Positions 16,927 to 26,084 of a DNA stretch of 64,000 nucleotides are shown here, in pieces. The first letter of the stretch is position 1; each line of letters begins with the position of its first letter. The position numbers and the translations under genes are program-made. Below the pieces are notes generated by a model that was not told the origin of the DNA, searched no databases, and saw only the letters and a list, made by a program, of their open reading frames with translations. Location of the stretch: positions 1 through 64,000 of the forward strand of contig JAUXMZ010000060.1 in assembly GCA_030683105.1 (NCBI GenBank). Direction: 5' to 3'. The stretch comes from Burkholderiales bacterium. Its GTDB lineage: Bacteria; Pseudomonadota; Gammaproteobacteria; Burkholderiales; SG8-41.

Positions 16927-16944
16927 TGCTGCCGGACTTCCGCC

Positions 16945-17520
16945 ATGAATGACAAGCTTACCGCCTGGTTTCCGTTGCTGCTGCTGGCGGTACTTGCCGC
17001 GCTGACGTTCTGGCTCGACCGGACCGTTCAAACTCAGGCCGGCGCGCACAATGGCTCGGCCCGGCATGATCCCGACTACATCATCGACAGACTTTCGGCA
17101 ATGCGCATGGCGCCTGACGGCAATATCAAATATACGCTGGCAGCCGAAAAAATGACCCATTACCCCGACGACGACAGCACTCATCTGCAAATGCCGAAAT
17201 TCGTGAGTATGGCTTCGCCCAAGGCGCCCATGAGCATCACCTCCCGGGAAGCGTTGGTATCGAAAGACGGCGACAATGTTTTTTTCAAGGACAATGTCCG
17301 CGTGATCCGGGACGCCCATGCCGACAAGAGCGAACTTGTAATGGAAACCAGCTATTTGCATTTGATTCCCGACCAGAATATTGCCAAAACCGACAGGCCG
17401 GTCACGATTACCGATGCCAATACCATTGTCAAATCGATAGGCTTAGAATTTAATAACGAGACTCGGATACTGAAGCTTGAATCACGGGTCAGGGGAATTT
17501 ATGAGCTTAAAAAGAAATAA
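16945..17520 (+). CDS. lptC: LPS export protein LptC
   Basis: Bitopic inner-membrane protein that passes LPS from the LptBFG transporter to LptA. The 191 residues have one membrane helix (about 8-24, WFPLLLLAVLAALTFWLD) and then a periplasmic beta-jellyroll (LptC fold) with DPDYIIDRLSAMRMAPDG. Its 3' end overlaps the lptA start by 20 bases. Sequence identity in this family is low, but the length, topology and position between kdsC and lptA are diagnostic. Confidence 0.92.
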   Translation: MNDKLTAWFPLLLLAVLAALTFWLDRTVQTQAGAHNGSARHDPDYIIDRLSAMRMAPDGNIKYTLAAEKMTHYPDDDSTHLQMPKFVSMASPKAPMSITSREALVSKDGDNVFFKDNVRVIRDAHADKSELVMETSYLHLIPDQNIAKTDRPVTITDANTIVKSIGLEFNNETRILKLESRVRGIYELKKK

Positions 17521-18175
17521 CACGCCCGCAGCGATGTTCCAGCGCCCCGGACGCGCCTCCGCCGCACGTGTGGTTTTTCTCGCAGCGCTTTGCGCTTACG
17601 CGTTCGCCTGGAGCCCCAACGGCCACGCTGAAAAAGCAGACCGCGAAAAGCCCATCAATCTCGAAGCCGACCGGGTCACGGTAGATGACGCAAAGCAGAT
17701 CTCCACGTTTGAAGGCAGCGTAATTCTGACCCAGGGCACCCTCGTGATCCGCGGTGACCGTATGGAAGTGCGTCAGGATGCCCAGGGCTTCCAGTACGGC
17801 ACGACGTGGGGCAATCTTGCCTATTTCCGCCAGAAACGAGAAGGCTTCGACGAATTTATCGAGGGCTGGGCCGAGCGTATCGAATACGATGGACGCGCCG
17901 ACAAGGTCCAGATGTTCAAACGCGCCTCGATGAAGCGCGGCCAGGATAATGTGCGCGGCAATTACATTTCTTATGATGCCAACACCGAATTCTTCCAGGT
18001 CACGGGTGCCGGCAAGGCTGCGGCCCCCGATAGTCCCGATCGCCGGGTACGCGCCGTGATGCAGCCCAAAGCCAAAGACCAGGATAAACCGGCCTCACCT
18101 GCCCAGCCTTTACCCCTCAAACCCGCCGCAACCCTCACCATCCTGCCCGAAGAAATTGGCGCCGCCAGAAAATAA
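17501..18175 (+). CDS. lptA: LPS transport periplasmic protein LptA
   Basis: Periplasmic bridge protein whose jellyroll strands stack to carry LPS to the outer membrane. The 224 residues have an N-terminal signal peptide (about 16-36, ending NGHA before EKADREKP) and an OstA domain with [20 protein letters not shown]. The ATG at 17501 was chosen over an upstream TTG because AGGGGA precedes it. The C-terminal 45 residues are proline-rich and probably disordered. Its start lies inside the lptC end, showing translational coupling. Confidence 0.93.
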   Translation: MSLKRNNTPAAMFQRPGRASAARVVFLAALCAYAFAWSPNGHAEKADREKPINLEADRVTVDDAKQISTFEGSVILTQGTLVIRGDRMEVRQDAQGFQYGTTWGNLAYFRQKREGFDEFIEGWAERIEYDGRADKVQMFKRASMKRGQDNVRGNYISYDANTEFFQVTGAGKAAAPDSPDRRVRAVMQPKAKDQDKPASPAQPLPLKPAATLTILPEEIGAARK

Positions 18176-18182
18176 TCGCGCA

Positions 18183-18977
18183 ATGACCGACGATGCCCGT
18201 CTGGCGCGGTTGCCACAAACCCCGCCGGCGCCCGATTCCGTGGTGACTCCAAATTCAAGCGAACTGCGCGCGGAGAACCTGAAGAAACGCTACCGTTCGC
18301 GTGTCGTGGTCACCGACGTGTCTCTCGAAGTCCGCAGTGGTGAGGTGATCGGCCTGCTGGGGCCCAACGGCGCAGGCAAGACAACCTGTTTTTACATGAT
18401 GGTGGGCCTGGTCCCCTCCGACGCCGGTGAGATCTATCTGGATGGTCAGAAGCTGACCCACCTGCCGATTCACCGACGCTCAAGGCTGGGCCTGAGCTAT
18501 CTGCCCCAGGAAGCATCCATATTCCGCATGTTGTCGGTTGCCGATAACGTGCGCGCCGTTCTCGAACTGCACAACAAAGACCCCGATCAGATAAACATCA
18601 AGCTGGACGACCTGCTGCGGGATCTGCATATCAGCCACCTCGCCAACAACCCGGCAATCAGCCTCTCGGGCGGCGAACGCAGACGTGTTGAAATCGCGCG
18701 CGCCCTTGCCACCAACCCGCGTTTCATACTGCTTGATGAACCGTTCGCCGGTGTCGACCCCATCGCTGTCCTGGATATCCAGAAAATCATAGGTTTTCTG
18801 AAAGATCGCGGCATAGGCATATTGATTACCGACCATAACGTCAGGGAAACCCTCGGTATTTGCGACCGCGCCTATATCATCAACGAGGGCACTGTCCTGG
18901 CCTGCGGCAAACCCGATGAAATCGTCTATAATGACAACGTCAGGAAAGTATATCTGGGAGAGCACTTCCGCCTCTAA
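18183..18977 (+). CDS. lptB: LPS export ABC transporter ATP-binding protein LptB
   Basis: Cytoplasmic ATPase that powers LPS extraction with LptF/LptG. The 264 residues show Walker [10 protein letters not shown] near 60, signature LSGGERRR near 160, Walker [11 protein letters not shown] near 181 and the H-loop [10 protein letters not shown]. The family-specific [14 protein letters not shown] is also present. The N-terminus carries about 25 extra residues before the usual start. It begins eight bases after lptA and is followed by rpoN, the normal proteobacterial order. Confidence 0.96.
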   Translation: MTDDARLARLPQTPPAPDSVVTPNSSELRAENLKKRYRSRVVVTDVSLEVRSGEVIGLLGPNGAGKTTCFYMMVGLVPSDAGEIYLDGQKLTHLPIHRRSRLGLSYLPQEASIFRMLSVADNVRAVLELHNKDPDQINIKLDDLLRDLHISHLANNPAISLSGGERRRVEIARALATNPRFILLDEPFAGVDPIAVLDIQKIIGFLKDRGIGILITDHNVRETLGICDRAYIINEGTVLACGKPDEIVYNDNVRKVYLGEHFRL

Positions 18978-19052
18978 ACTCACACACGCGTCAGCCAGGA
19001 TCTCCTATCCAAGCGATAACTCAGCGATAGCCCGCGAACATCAGGCACACGC

Positions 19053-20480
19053 ATGAAGCATTCCCTACAACTTCGGCTATCACAACACCTAACCCTCACG
19101 CCGCAACTGCAGCAATCGATCCGTCTGCTGCAGCTGTCCACGCTCGAACTCAATCAGGAACTTGAGCGTCTGCTGCAGGAAAACCCGCTGCTCGAGCGGG
19201 AGGAAGGCGGCCGCGAGCAAACGCCCGGCACCCAGGAACCCGGCGCCTCGAATGAATCTGCGCCAGCCGAGGAAGCCTCTGATGCAGCGCCCGGCGCCGA
19301 ATCTGAAGCTGCCGAATTCAGTGCCGCAGATGATTTGCCCTATTCCTCTGCGCGCGACGATTCTGATGAGGATGATTTTCCCCAGACGCCCGCCGTCAGC
19401 GCGACGCTGCGCGTGCATTTGATGGAACAACTCTCGGAAAAAACCCTCTCGGACCTCGACCACGAACTGGTTACACTGCTGATCGGATCGCTAAATGATG
19501 ATGGCTATCTGACTCAGGATCTGTCCGAACTGCTTGCCATGCTTCCCGAGGAACTGGCCGTCGACCTGAAGGAACTGCAGATCGCACTCATGCATTTGCA
19601 GCATTTCGAGCCTACCGGGGTCGGCGCGCGAAACCTGAGCGAATGTCTCGAACTGCAGCTTGCGGCACTTCCGGAAGACACGCCTCACCGCGCCGACGCG
19701 CTTGAAGTCGTGAGGCATCACCTTGAGGTGCTCGCATCTCGCGACTTCGGCAAGCTCAAAAAAATTCTGCGCTGCGACGACAACTGCCTGCGCGCCGTGC
19801 AAAAGCTGATTACCGGACTCAACCCCCGGCCGGGCAGCGACTTTTCGTCAGATGACACGCGCTACATCATTCCCGACGTCATCATCAGGAAAGTGAAGGG
19901 CGTATGGGTCGCATCGCTCAACCCGGAAGCGATGCCCCGCCTGCGTATCAACCGCCTTTATGCCGACATCCTGCAGCGCAGTCGCAGCGCCGGTTCCCAA
20001 CAGCTTGCGAACCAGCTGCAGGAGGCGAAGTGGCTGATAAAAAATGTGCAGCAGCGATTCGAAACGATCTTGCGCGTATCGCAGGCCATCGTAGACCGTC
20101 AGCGGCATTTTTTCGAGCACGGCGCTGTTGCCATGCGCCCGCTGGTGTTGCGGGAAATTGCCGAAGCGCTCGACCTGCACGAATCAACGGTGTCGCGGGT
20201 TACCACCCAGAAATTCATGCGCACCTCGCGGGGCATCTTCGAACTCAAGTATTTTTTTGGCAGCCACGTCGCAACCGACACCGGCGGCGCCGCCTCCAGT
20301 ACCGCCATCCGTGCCCTGATCAAGCAACTGGTCAGTGCTGAAAATTCACGCAAACCCCTGAGCGACGGCCAGATCTCGGAAATTCTCGGACAACAGGGCA
20401 TCGTCATCGCCCGGCGCACGATAGCCAAATACCGTGAATCTTTGCAGATTTTGCCTGTCAGTCTTAGAAAGGCCCTTTAA
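19053..20480 (+). CDS. rpoN: RNA polymerase sigma-54 factor
   Basis: Directs RNA polymerase to -24/-12 promoters and needs an enhancer-binding activator. The 475 residues show the glutamine-rich activator-interaction region at the start (LRLSQHLTLTPQLQQSIRLL), an acidic linker (about 60-110), the core-binding domain, the helix-turn-helix HESTVSRVTTQKFMRT and the RpoN box ARRTIAKYRE near 453. A very probable target, the pilin promoter at 10372, is in the same window. It sits between lptB and hpf as in most proteobacteria. Confidence 0.97.
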   Translation: MKHSLQLRLSQHLTLTPQLQQSIRLLQLSTLELNQELERLLQENPLLEREEGGREQTPGTQEPGASNESAPAEEASDAAPGAESEAAEFSAADDLPYSSARDDSDEDDFPQTPAVSATLRVHLMEQLSEKTLSDLDHELVTLLIGSLNDDGYLTQDLSELLAMLPEELAVDLKELQIALMHLQHFEPTGVGARNLSECLELQLAALPEDTPHRADALEVVRHHLEVLASRDFGKLKKILRCDDNCLRAVQKLITGLNPRPGSDFSSDDTRYIIPDVIIRKVKGVWVASLNPEAMPRLRINRLYADILQRSRSAGSQQLANQLQEAKWLIKNVQQRFETILRVSQAIVDRQRHFFEHGAVAMRPLVLREIAEALDLHESTVSRVTTQKFMRTSRGIFELKYFFGSHVATDTGGAASSTAIRALIKQLVSAENSRKPLSDGQISEILGQQGIVIARRTIAKYRESLQILPVSLRKAL

Positions 20481-20501
20481 TAAACCATAGAGAGGAATGA
20501 A

Positions 20502-20828
20502 ATGAATCTGAACCTTACCGGCCACCATCTGGAAATCACCCCTCCCATCCGCGAATATGTGGCAAACAAGCTGCAACGCATCTCCAACCACTTTGACCAC
20601 GTCATCGACGTCAATGTCATCATGACAGTTGAAAAGCTCCAGCAGAAGGTAGAGGCAAACGTGCATGTGCGCGGCAAGGACATTTTCTGCGAAAGCACCG
20701 ACGCCGATATGTACGCTGCCATTGACAGCCTGGTGGACAAGCTCGACCGGTCCATAAGGAAGCATAAGGAAAAAAACCTCGATCACCGGCACGACAGCGC
20801 GCCGGTCAAGCAGCCGGATGCGGAATGA
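20502..20828 (+). CDS. hpf: Ribosome hibernation promoting factor (short HPF/RaiA family)
   Basis: Binds the small ribosomal subunit and drives inactive dimers in stationary phase. The 108 residues are the short form; the family start MNLNLTGHHLEITPPIREYV and the later DMYAAIDSLVDKLDRSIRKH are clear. The C-terminal basic tail is typical. It lies 21 bases after rpoN with AGAGAGG ahead of its ATG, so it is likely co-transcribed. Confidence 0.95.
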   Translation: MNLNLTGHHLEITPPIREYVANKLQRISNHFDHVIDVNVIMTVEKLQQKVEANVHVRGKDIFCESTDADMYAAIDSLVDKLDRSIRKHKEKNLDHRHDSAPVKQPDAE

Positions 20829-20883
20829 TAATCCGCGAGCGTGTCATCTAGCCGCACGACCTTACCGGGTTTAAACTTACATC

Positions 20884-21369
20884 ATGAATCTAATCACCAA
20901 GCTTCTGCCAGAATCGAATATCCTGCTCGATCTCGATGTGTCCAGCAAAAAACGGGTTTTCGAGCAGGCCGGATTGCTGTTTGAAAACAACCACAGCATC
21001 GCGCGCAACCAAGTATTTGACAGCCTGTTTGCGCGGGAAAAACTGGGATCAACCGGGCTGGGCCAGGGAATCGCCATCCCCCACGGTCGCATCAAGAATA
21101 TCAAGGAGGCGATAGGCGCAGTCATCAGGATGAAGCAACCGATACCGTTTGACGCCCCCGACGGGCAGAACGTCAACCTGATTTTTGTGCTGATGGTCCC
21201 TGAGCGGGCCACCGACCTGCATCTGCAGATTCTTTCAGAACTCGCGCAGATGTTCAGCGACAAGCCGTTCCGCGAACGCCTGCTCAATGCCGGGAACGCG
21301 GCCGATCTTCACAAACTCATCTCAGAATGGCAACCCCATGCCTCAAGTCAGCATAGCCCGGTTGTTTGA
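20884..21369 (+). CDS. ptsN: Nitrogen-PTS enzyme IIA (PtsN)
   Basis: Regulatory phosphocarrier of the PTS-Ntr chain; its phospho-state controls potassium uptake and other targets. The 161 residues have the EIIA fold with the phospho-histidine in GQGIAIPHGRIKNI (His near 67). It is in the standard cluster with rpoN, hpf, hprK and rapZ. Its last 32 bases overlap the hprK start. The PTS-Ntr enzyme I and NPr genes are not in the window. Confidence 0.95.
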   Translation: MNLITKLLPESNILLDLDVSSKKRVFEQAGLLFENNHSIARNQVFDSLFAREKLGSTGLGQGIAIPHGRIKNIKEAIGAVIRMKQPIPFDAPDGQNVNLIFVLMVPERATDLHLQILSELAQMFSDKPFRERLLNAGNAADLHKLISEWQPHASSQHSPVV

Positions 21370-22282
21370 GGACAATGGCGATAAACTGAAACTCGCCTGG
21401 ATCGCCGGGCGCGATGGCGGCACCAAAGACCTCAACAGCGAACTCACCAAGGATTCCTCGAAAGGCCTGATCGGCCATCTCAACTTCATCCACCCCAACC
21501 TGATCCAGGTGTTGGGCGCCTCCGAGGTAAATTATCTTAACGGCATGGAGCCGGCCGCCAGCGCCCGGACTCTGGAGCAGATTGCCACCCGGGATCTTGC
21601 CTGTTTCATTGTGGCCGGCAACGAGCATGCGCCTCCGCCCCTGATGTCGGTTGCCGAAGCGACTCAAACCCCGCTGTTTCTGACACCGCTGCCCAGCGTG
21701 GAGCTGATGTGGATGCTGCGCCCCTATCTGGCGCGCCTGCTTGCCGAATCGATCACCGAGCATGGCGTGTTTCTTGACGTGCTCGGCATGGGCGTGCTGA
21801 TCACGGGCGACTCCGGCGTGGGCAAAAGCGAGCTCGCGCTGGAACTCATCAGCCGCGGCGGCGGGCTCATCGCAGATGACGTCGTCGAACTGTTCCGCGT
21901 GGGCCCCGAGATCATTGAAGGCCGCTGCCCGGCACTGCTCAAGGACTTTCTTGAAGTGCGGGGGCTGGGCGTGCTGAACATCCGCACCATTTTCGGCGAA
22001 TCGGCGTTGCGGGCGCGCAAGAACCTCAAGCTGATCGTGCATCTGCAGCGGCCCGCGGGGCCCGATCCGATGCAGATGGAACGACTGCCCCTCAACGCCT
22101 GCAGCCAGGAACTGATGGGCGTGGAAATCCGCAAAGTGATCATCCCGGTCGCCGCCGGCCGCAACCTGGCGGTGCTGGTCGAAGCCGCGGTGCGCAACTA
22201 TGTGCTGCAGCTGCGAGGCATAGACAGCACCCAGGAATTCATCGAACGCCAGGCGCAGCAATTGAACGGCGAAAAGCCGTAA
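21338..22282 (+). CDS. hprK: HPr kinase/phosphorylase
   Basis: Phosphorylates a serine of HPr/NPr and removes it again. The 314 residues carry a P-loop ITGDSGVGKSELALELI near 158 and the family motif EVRGLGVLNIRTIFGE. ATG 21338 (MPQVSIARLFEDNG) was chosen because the HprK N-domain starts there; it overlaps ptsN by 32 bases. In Betaproteobacteria hprK sits beside ptsN as here. Its stop codon TAA lies within the first unit of a short inverted repeat (22281-22335). Confidence 0.95.
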   Translation: MPQVSIARLFEDNGDKLKLAWIAGRDGGTKDLNSELTKDSSKGLIGHLNFIHPNLIQVLGASEVNYLNGMEPAASARTLEQIATRDLACFIVAGNEHAPPPLMSVAEATQTPLFLTPLPSVELMWMLRPYLARLLAESITEHGVFLDVLGMGVLITGDSGVGKSELALELISRGGGLIADDVVELFRVGPEIIEGRCPALLKDFLEVRGLGVLNIRTIFGESALRARKNLKLIVHLQRPAGPDPMQMERLPLNACSQELMGVEIRKVIIPVAAGRNLAVLVEAAVRNYVLQLRGIDSTQEFIERQAQQLNGEKP

Positions 22283-22335
22283 GCGGTAAGCCGTAAAAAC
22301 CCAGGCCGAAATCACCGCTTACGGCTTACCTTAAC
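22281..22335. repeat. 7-bp repeat / inverted repeat (GTAAGCG type), locus 2
   Basis: The left arm GTAAGCGGTAAGCCGTAA and right arm TTACGGCTTACC can pair across a short spacer. The heptamer TAAGCNG repeats in the left arm. It fills the whole gap between hprK and rapZ. Confidence 0.85.
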
Positions 22336-22337
22336 GC

Positions 22338-23174
22338 ATGCAACTCATTCTTATCACCGGCCTTTCAGGATCAGGCAAAAGCGTGGCGCTCAACGTGCTG
22401 GAGGACAGCGGGTTTTATTGCGTCGATAACCTGCCGGTAAAGCTGCTGCCCGATCTGGTGTCATTTCTCGATACCGCCGGTTACACCCAGGTCGCGCTCA
22501 GCATCGATGTGCGCAGCGGCAATACCCTTGCCGAGTTACCGCAGCAGTTGACACGTCTTCGCGGCGATGGCTTCGACATCAAGACGCTGTTTCTGGAAGC
22601 CAAAACCGAAACGCTGATCAAGCGTTTCTCGGAAACCCGGCGTCGCCACCCCTTAAGCGAGGGCGATCTTACTTTGCCGGAATGTATCGGCCGTGAGCGC
22701 GAGCGGCTTGGCGATATCGCCGAGCTTGCGCACCATATAGACACCAGCGACATGAGCCCCAGCGTACTGCGCGACTGGGTCAGGGAGATAGTCGGTCTGC
22801 GCCAACACGGTCTGGCCGTGCTGTTCCAGTCCTTCGGATTCAAGCATGGCGTTCCACTCGATGCCGATCTGGTGTTCGACGTGCGCTGCCTGCCCAACCC
22901 GCATTACGATCCCAGGCTGCAGCCGCTGACTGGAAGGGATCAGCCGGTGATCGACTTTCTGCATGCCAGCCCTGATGCGCAGAACATGCTCAAGGACATT
23001 CAGGAGTACATCGGGCGCTGGCTGCCGTGTTATTCGCGGGACAACCGCAGCTATCTTACGGTGTCTATCGGCTGCACCGGCGGCCGCCATCGTTCGGTCT
23101 ATTGCGTCGAAGTGCTGGCGGCTCACTTCCGCCAGCAAACCCAGGTGCTGGTCCGGCATCGCGAACTGGCGTAG
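22338..23174 (+). CDS. rapZ: RNase adapter / nucleotide-binding protein RapZ
   Basis: In enterobacteria RapZ controls glucosamine-6-phosphate synthase through small RNAs; elsewhere its job is less clear. The 278 residues have an N-terminal P-loop [18 protein letters not shown] (about 6-23) and the C-terminal signature [13 protein letters not shown] with the conserved HREL ending. It ends the rpoN-ptsN-hprK-rapZ block. ATG 22338 follows the repeat at locus 2 directly, so no clean ribosome site is present. Confidence 0.95.
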   Translation: MQLILITGLSGSGKSVALNVLEDSGFYCVDNLPVKLLPDLVSFLDTAGYTQVALSIDVRSGNTLAELPQQLTRLRGDGFDIKTLFLEAKTETLIKRFSETRRRHPLSEGDLTLPECIGRERERLGDIAELAHHIDTSDMSPSVLRDWVREIVGLRQHGLAVLFQSFGFKHGVPLDADLVFDVRCLPNPHYDPRLQPLTGRDQPVIDFLHASPDAQNMLKDIQEYIGRWLPCYSRDNRSYLTVSIGCTGGRHRSVYCVEVLAAHFRQQTQVLVRHRELA

Positions 23175-23276
23175 GCCGGTGGCGGTTAGTCGTAAGCCGT
23201 GAGCGGTAAGCGGTGAGCGGAAAAACCAAACCTTAGTAGCTGCTTCGGCTTACTGCTCACCACTCACTGCTTATCA
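23175..23276. repeat. Degenerate 7-bp repeats with inverted arms (GCGGTAA/TTACTGC), locus 3
   Basis: The left arm is a run of heptamers GTCGTAA, GCCGTGA, GCGGTAA, GCGGTGA. The right arm is TCGGCTT, ACTGCTC, ACCACTC, ACTGCTT, roughly complementary. The middle holds AAAACCAAACCTTAGTAGC. It lies between rapZ and the LON-domain gene. Confidence 0.88.
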
Positions 23277-23287
23277 TATATCCGAAA

Positions 23288-23881
23288 ATGTCCGATCAGA
23301 ACCACCAGGAAATTTTCATTTTTCCGCTGCACACCGTTCTTTTTCCCGGGGGCACGCTGCCGCTTAAAATCTTCGAACAGCGCTATATCGAGATGACAAA
23401 ACTCTGCATTCGAGACAATCGACCGTTCGGCATCTGCCAGATACGGGAAGGGAGCGAAGTCGGCGTACCGGCGTTGCCTGAGGCCATCGGCTGCCTGGCG
23501 ACGATTACCCAGTGGGACATGCCACAACTCGGATTATTCCAACTGATGGTGCGCGGCGACGAGCGCTTTCGGCTGATCGAAACCCGCGTTGCTGCCAACG
23601 GACTGATCACCGGGCATATCGAACTGCTGCCGCCGGAACCTGGTCCCGCAGAAGTGGACCAGGACTGCGCGGAGGTACTCAAACTCGTAGTTGATAAAGT
23701 GGGTGCCGCGAATTTTCCCTCGCCGCTTAAACTCGATGATCCGGCCTGGGTCGCCTACAGGCTGGCGGAAATCCTGCCCATGGAAGCGACAGTCAAACAG
23801 CAACTGCTTGAATTACAGGATGCCCCCGCGCGTTTCTCGCTGCTGCGCCGGATCATGGTTCAGCAGGGTCTGATGGCTTAG
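23288..23881 (+). CDS. LON substrate-binding-domain protein (stand-alone)
   Basis: The 197 residues match the N-terminal domain of Lon protease without its ATPase or peptidase parts. Recognisable are the start IFIFPLHTVLFPGGTLPLKI followed by FEQRYIEM and, later, VRGDERFRLIE. Such proteins are common in Proteobacteria and their role is unclear; a link to proteolysis is not shown. The stop is seven bases from the 3' end of the convergent folate enzyme. Confidence 0.85.
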   Translation: MSDQNHQEIFIFPLHTVLFPGGTLPLKIFEQRYIEMTKLCIRDNRPFGICQIREGSEVGVPALPEAIGCLATITQWDMPQLGLFQLMVRGDERFRLIETRVAANGLITGHIELLPPEPGPAEVDQDCAEVLKLVVDKVGAANFPSPLKLDDPAWVAYRLAEILPMEATVKQQLLELQDAPARFSLLRRIMVQQGLMA

Positions 23882-23887
23882 GGTCTG

Positions 23888-24646
23888 TTAACCATCGGGT
23901 TTGCCGTCCTCGCCCCAATACCCGGGGAACTCGCCGGCATAGCACGGCGGCGAGCTGAATGCGGGACTGGGATCCGTCTCGCCGCCACAGCGCGGCAAGC
24001 CCCTTGCCTGCAGTATGTGCGCGGCGCGGCGGCGAAACTGTCCGGCATCAAGGGCGACAAGCCTGCCCTCCTCGCTCGCGTAAACCCCCGCCTCGGTCAC
24101 CACGAAGTCCATGGCGATATCGTGTGCCTGAGGGTAAATCGACGGCAGTCGCGCCAACTCATAAGCGATGCCGATTGCCAGCATGCGCGGTTCACAAGCG
24201 GCGAGTGTCCGGTCAAAATAGCCGCCGCCATAGCCCAGACGATAGCCGCGCTCGTCGAATCCGTTCATCGGCACCAACGCGATATCCGGCACCACGACAT
24301 CGCTGCCGCTGGGCACCGGAATATCATAAACGCCCCGCACCATGGTCACTCCCGGCCACCATTTGAGGAACCGAAGCGGCTGGCCCTTCGCCACCACTTC
24401 AGGCAATGCCGCTGCTGCACCCTGCCCACGCCAGCGGCGGATCACAAAGCGCGCGTCGAACTCGGCGTTAAACGGCCAGCAAAATCCAACAACCATGCCG
24501 CGCGCTATCGGGCATCCCTCCCATAGCAGTTCAGTGATCCGCTCGTTCCAGGGCGCACGCTGTTCCCGGCTCAGCGCCACGCGCCGCGCAATCAGTTCCG
24601 CGCGTCGCGCCTTGCGCCAGGCCGTAATGTCTTCCCAGGTGTTCAT
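23888..24646 (-). CDS. 5-formyltetrahydrofolate cyclo-ligase with C-terminal extension
   Basis: Converts 5-formyl-tetrahydrofolate to 5,10-methenyl-tetrahydrofolate using ATP. Residues 1-200 match the family, with the basic start WRKARRAELIARRVALS and the nucleotide/substrate motif RLGYGGGYFDRTLA. At 252 residues the protein is about 50 longer than usual. The extension ends ETDPSPAFSSPPCYAGEFPG and is not part of the catalytic fold. ATG 24646 was chosen because the family starts nearby. It is convergent with the LON-domain gene. Confidence 0.9.
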   Translation of the reverse strand: MNTWEDITAWRKARRAELIARRVALSREQRAPWNERITELLWEGCPIARGMVVGFCWPFNAEFDARFVIRRWRGQGAAAALPEVVAKGQPLRFLKWWPGVTMVRGVYDIPVPSGSDVVVPDIALVPMNGFDERGYRLGYGGGYFDRTLAACEPRMLAIGIAYELARLPSIYPQAHDIAMDFVVTEAGVYASEEGRLVALDAGQFRRRAAHILQARGLPRCGGETDPSPAFSSPPCYAGEFPGYWGEDGKPDG

Positions 24647-24756
24647 AACTGTCTTTATACTACGGCCGGACGCGATCGTGAATGCCGTTTCTTCCGGCAG
24701 CCGGTCAGGGGCACGGCGTACCCTGCTGAGTACCGTGACCTGCGCATCACCCCGGC

Positions 24757-25788
24757 TTACAGATGCGTGAGTATGCGTCTGACCGGAACCGGGATTGCGG
24801 CCGCCTTCGCATCCTCGACAGTCAGCCAGATATGACCGGGTTCGGCCGCCCCCGGCGCAAGCCGCGTGACCTGCAGTCGCTGCGGTGTAATGCTCAGCCG
24901 GAAATGAGTAAATCCATGCTCAAACACCGGCAGTGGGGCCAGTCGCGTTACGCGCGCACCAAAGCGCTTGATGCAGACTGCCTCGATATCGCCATCGCGT
25001 GCCAGCTCGGGAAAACACCACAATCCGCCCCAGATACCCGATGCAGGACGTTTTTCCAGCAGCACTTCGCCCGCGCGATGCAGCACCAGCATTACAGTCT
25101 CTTTGCGCGGCAACACTTTTTTGGGTTTCGCTACGGGCAGCCGCTGCGTGAGGCCGTCGCGATACGCCACGCAGTCGCGGTTAAGCGGGCAGGCGTCACA
25201 CAGCGGCTGCCGCCTCTTGCATACGCTGGATCCAAGATCCATCAGGGTCTGGATATACGTTTCCACACGTTTCGGGGGCAGCAGGTCGTCCGCCTTGCGC
25301 CACATCGCCTCTTCGACGCGCTTGTCCCCCGGATAACCGTCGATACCGAAGCAGCGCGCCAGAACCCGCTTGACGTTGCCATCGAGGATCGCGCGCCGCG
25401 CACCAAACGCAAACACGCAGATCGCAGCGGCAGTCGAACGCCCTATGCCTGGCAGCTGCAGCACGTGATCAAAATCCGACGGAAATTGTCCCCCATGATC
25501 ATTCACAACAACCTGGGCTGCGTGGTGCAGGTTGCGCGCGCGGGAATAATAGCCCAGCCCGCTCCACAGCCGGAGCACTTCATCCAGCGGTAAGGCCGCA
25601 AGCGTGGCGATATCGGGAAACCGCATCATGAAGCGCTGGAAATACGGGATCACTGTTGCGACCTGGGTCTGCTGCAGCATGATTTCCGAGACCCAGATCG
25701 CGTACGGATCGCGCGTATTCTGCCACGGCAGGTCATGGCGGCCGTGGTGTTTGTGCCAGGCGATCAGCCTGGCGGCGAAGGTCTTCAT
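24757..25788 (-). CDS. mutY: A/G-specific adenine DNA glycosylase
   Basis: Removes adenine mispaired with 8-oxoguanine. The 343 residues show the helix-hairpin-helix LPGIGRSTAAAI near 118 with the catalytic Asp of the GPD motif downstream (AILDGNVKRVLARC), the EIMLQQTQV motif, and a four-cysteine Fe-S cluster (C-x6-C-x2-C-x5-C, near 190-207). The C-terminal NUDIX-like domain reads the 8-oxoguanine. It normally neighbours asmA in Betaproteobacteria; here a mobile repeat lies between them. Confidence 0.96.
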   Translation of the reverse strand: MKTFAARLIAWHKHHGRHDLPWQNTRDPYAIWVSEIMLQQTQVATVIPYFQRFMMRFPDIATLAALPLDEVLRLWSGLGYYSRARNLHHAAQVVVNDHGGQFPSDFDHVLQLPGIGRSTAAAICVFAFGARRAILDGNVKRVLARCFGIDGYPGDKRVEEAMWRKADDLLPPKRVETYIQTLMDLGSSVCKRRQPLCDACPLNRDCVAYRDGLTQRLPVAKPKKVLPRKETVMLVLHRAGEVLLEKRPASGIWGGLWCFPELARDGDIEAVCIKRFGARVTRLAPLPVFEHGFTHFRLSITPQRLQVTRLAPGAAEPGHIWLTVEDAKAAAIPVPVRRILTHL

Positions 25789-25845
25789 CTGGAAGCGCGC
25801 ACCGGACCGGGCGTGCGCGCTGACGACATTGCGCCCTTTGATTCC

Positions 25846-26084
25846 ATCTCTATAAAACCAAACTTTATGAAACCGCCGATAAATTCACTTTTATACCCGC
25901 TCGACGGGTACGCCGATAAACACCGATAAAAACCATCCCGACAACTATTGCCACAGCGGATAGAAATATATATCAATAAAAACAATTGATTACACAACAA
26001 CGCGGCGCTCCGCAGTATGAAGTTTTTCTTTTTCATCGGTGTTCATCGGCGTACATCGGCGGTTAATTTTTTAGATTTTGTTAC
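25846..26084 (-). mobile_element. GCCGATGAAC-family MITE-like element, copy 1 (cuts asmA)
   Basis: On the minus strand it begins GTAACAAAATC, then AAAAAATTAACCGCCGATG, then ACGCCGATGAACACCGATG. On the other end it carries inverted ATCGGCG sequence and CTCGACGGGT-type palindromes. Related copies lie at 39428-39640 and 53484-53838. It has no transposase and its inverted ends are typical of non-autonomous elements. Its first bases replace the 3' end of asmA. Confidence 0.75.
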
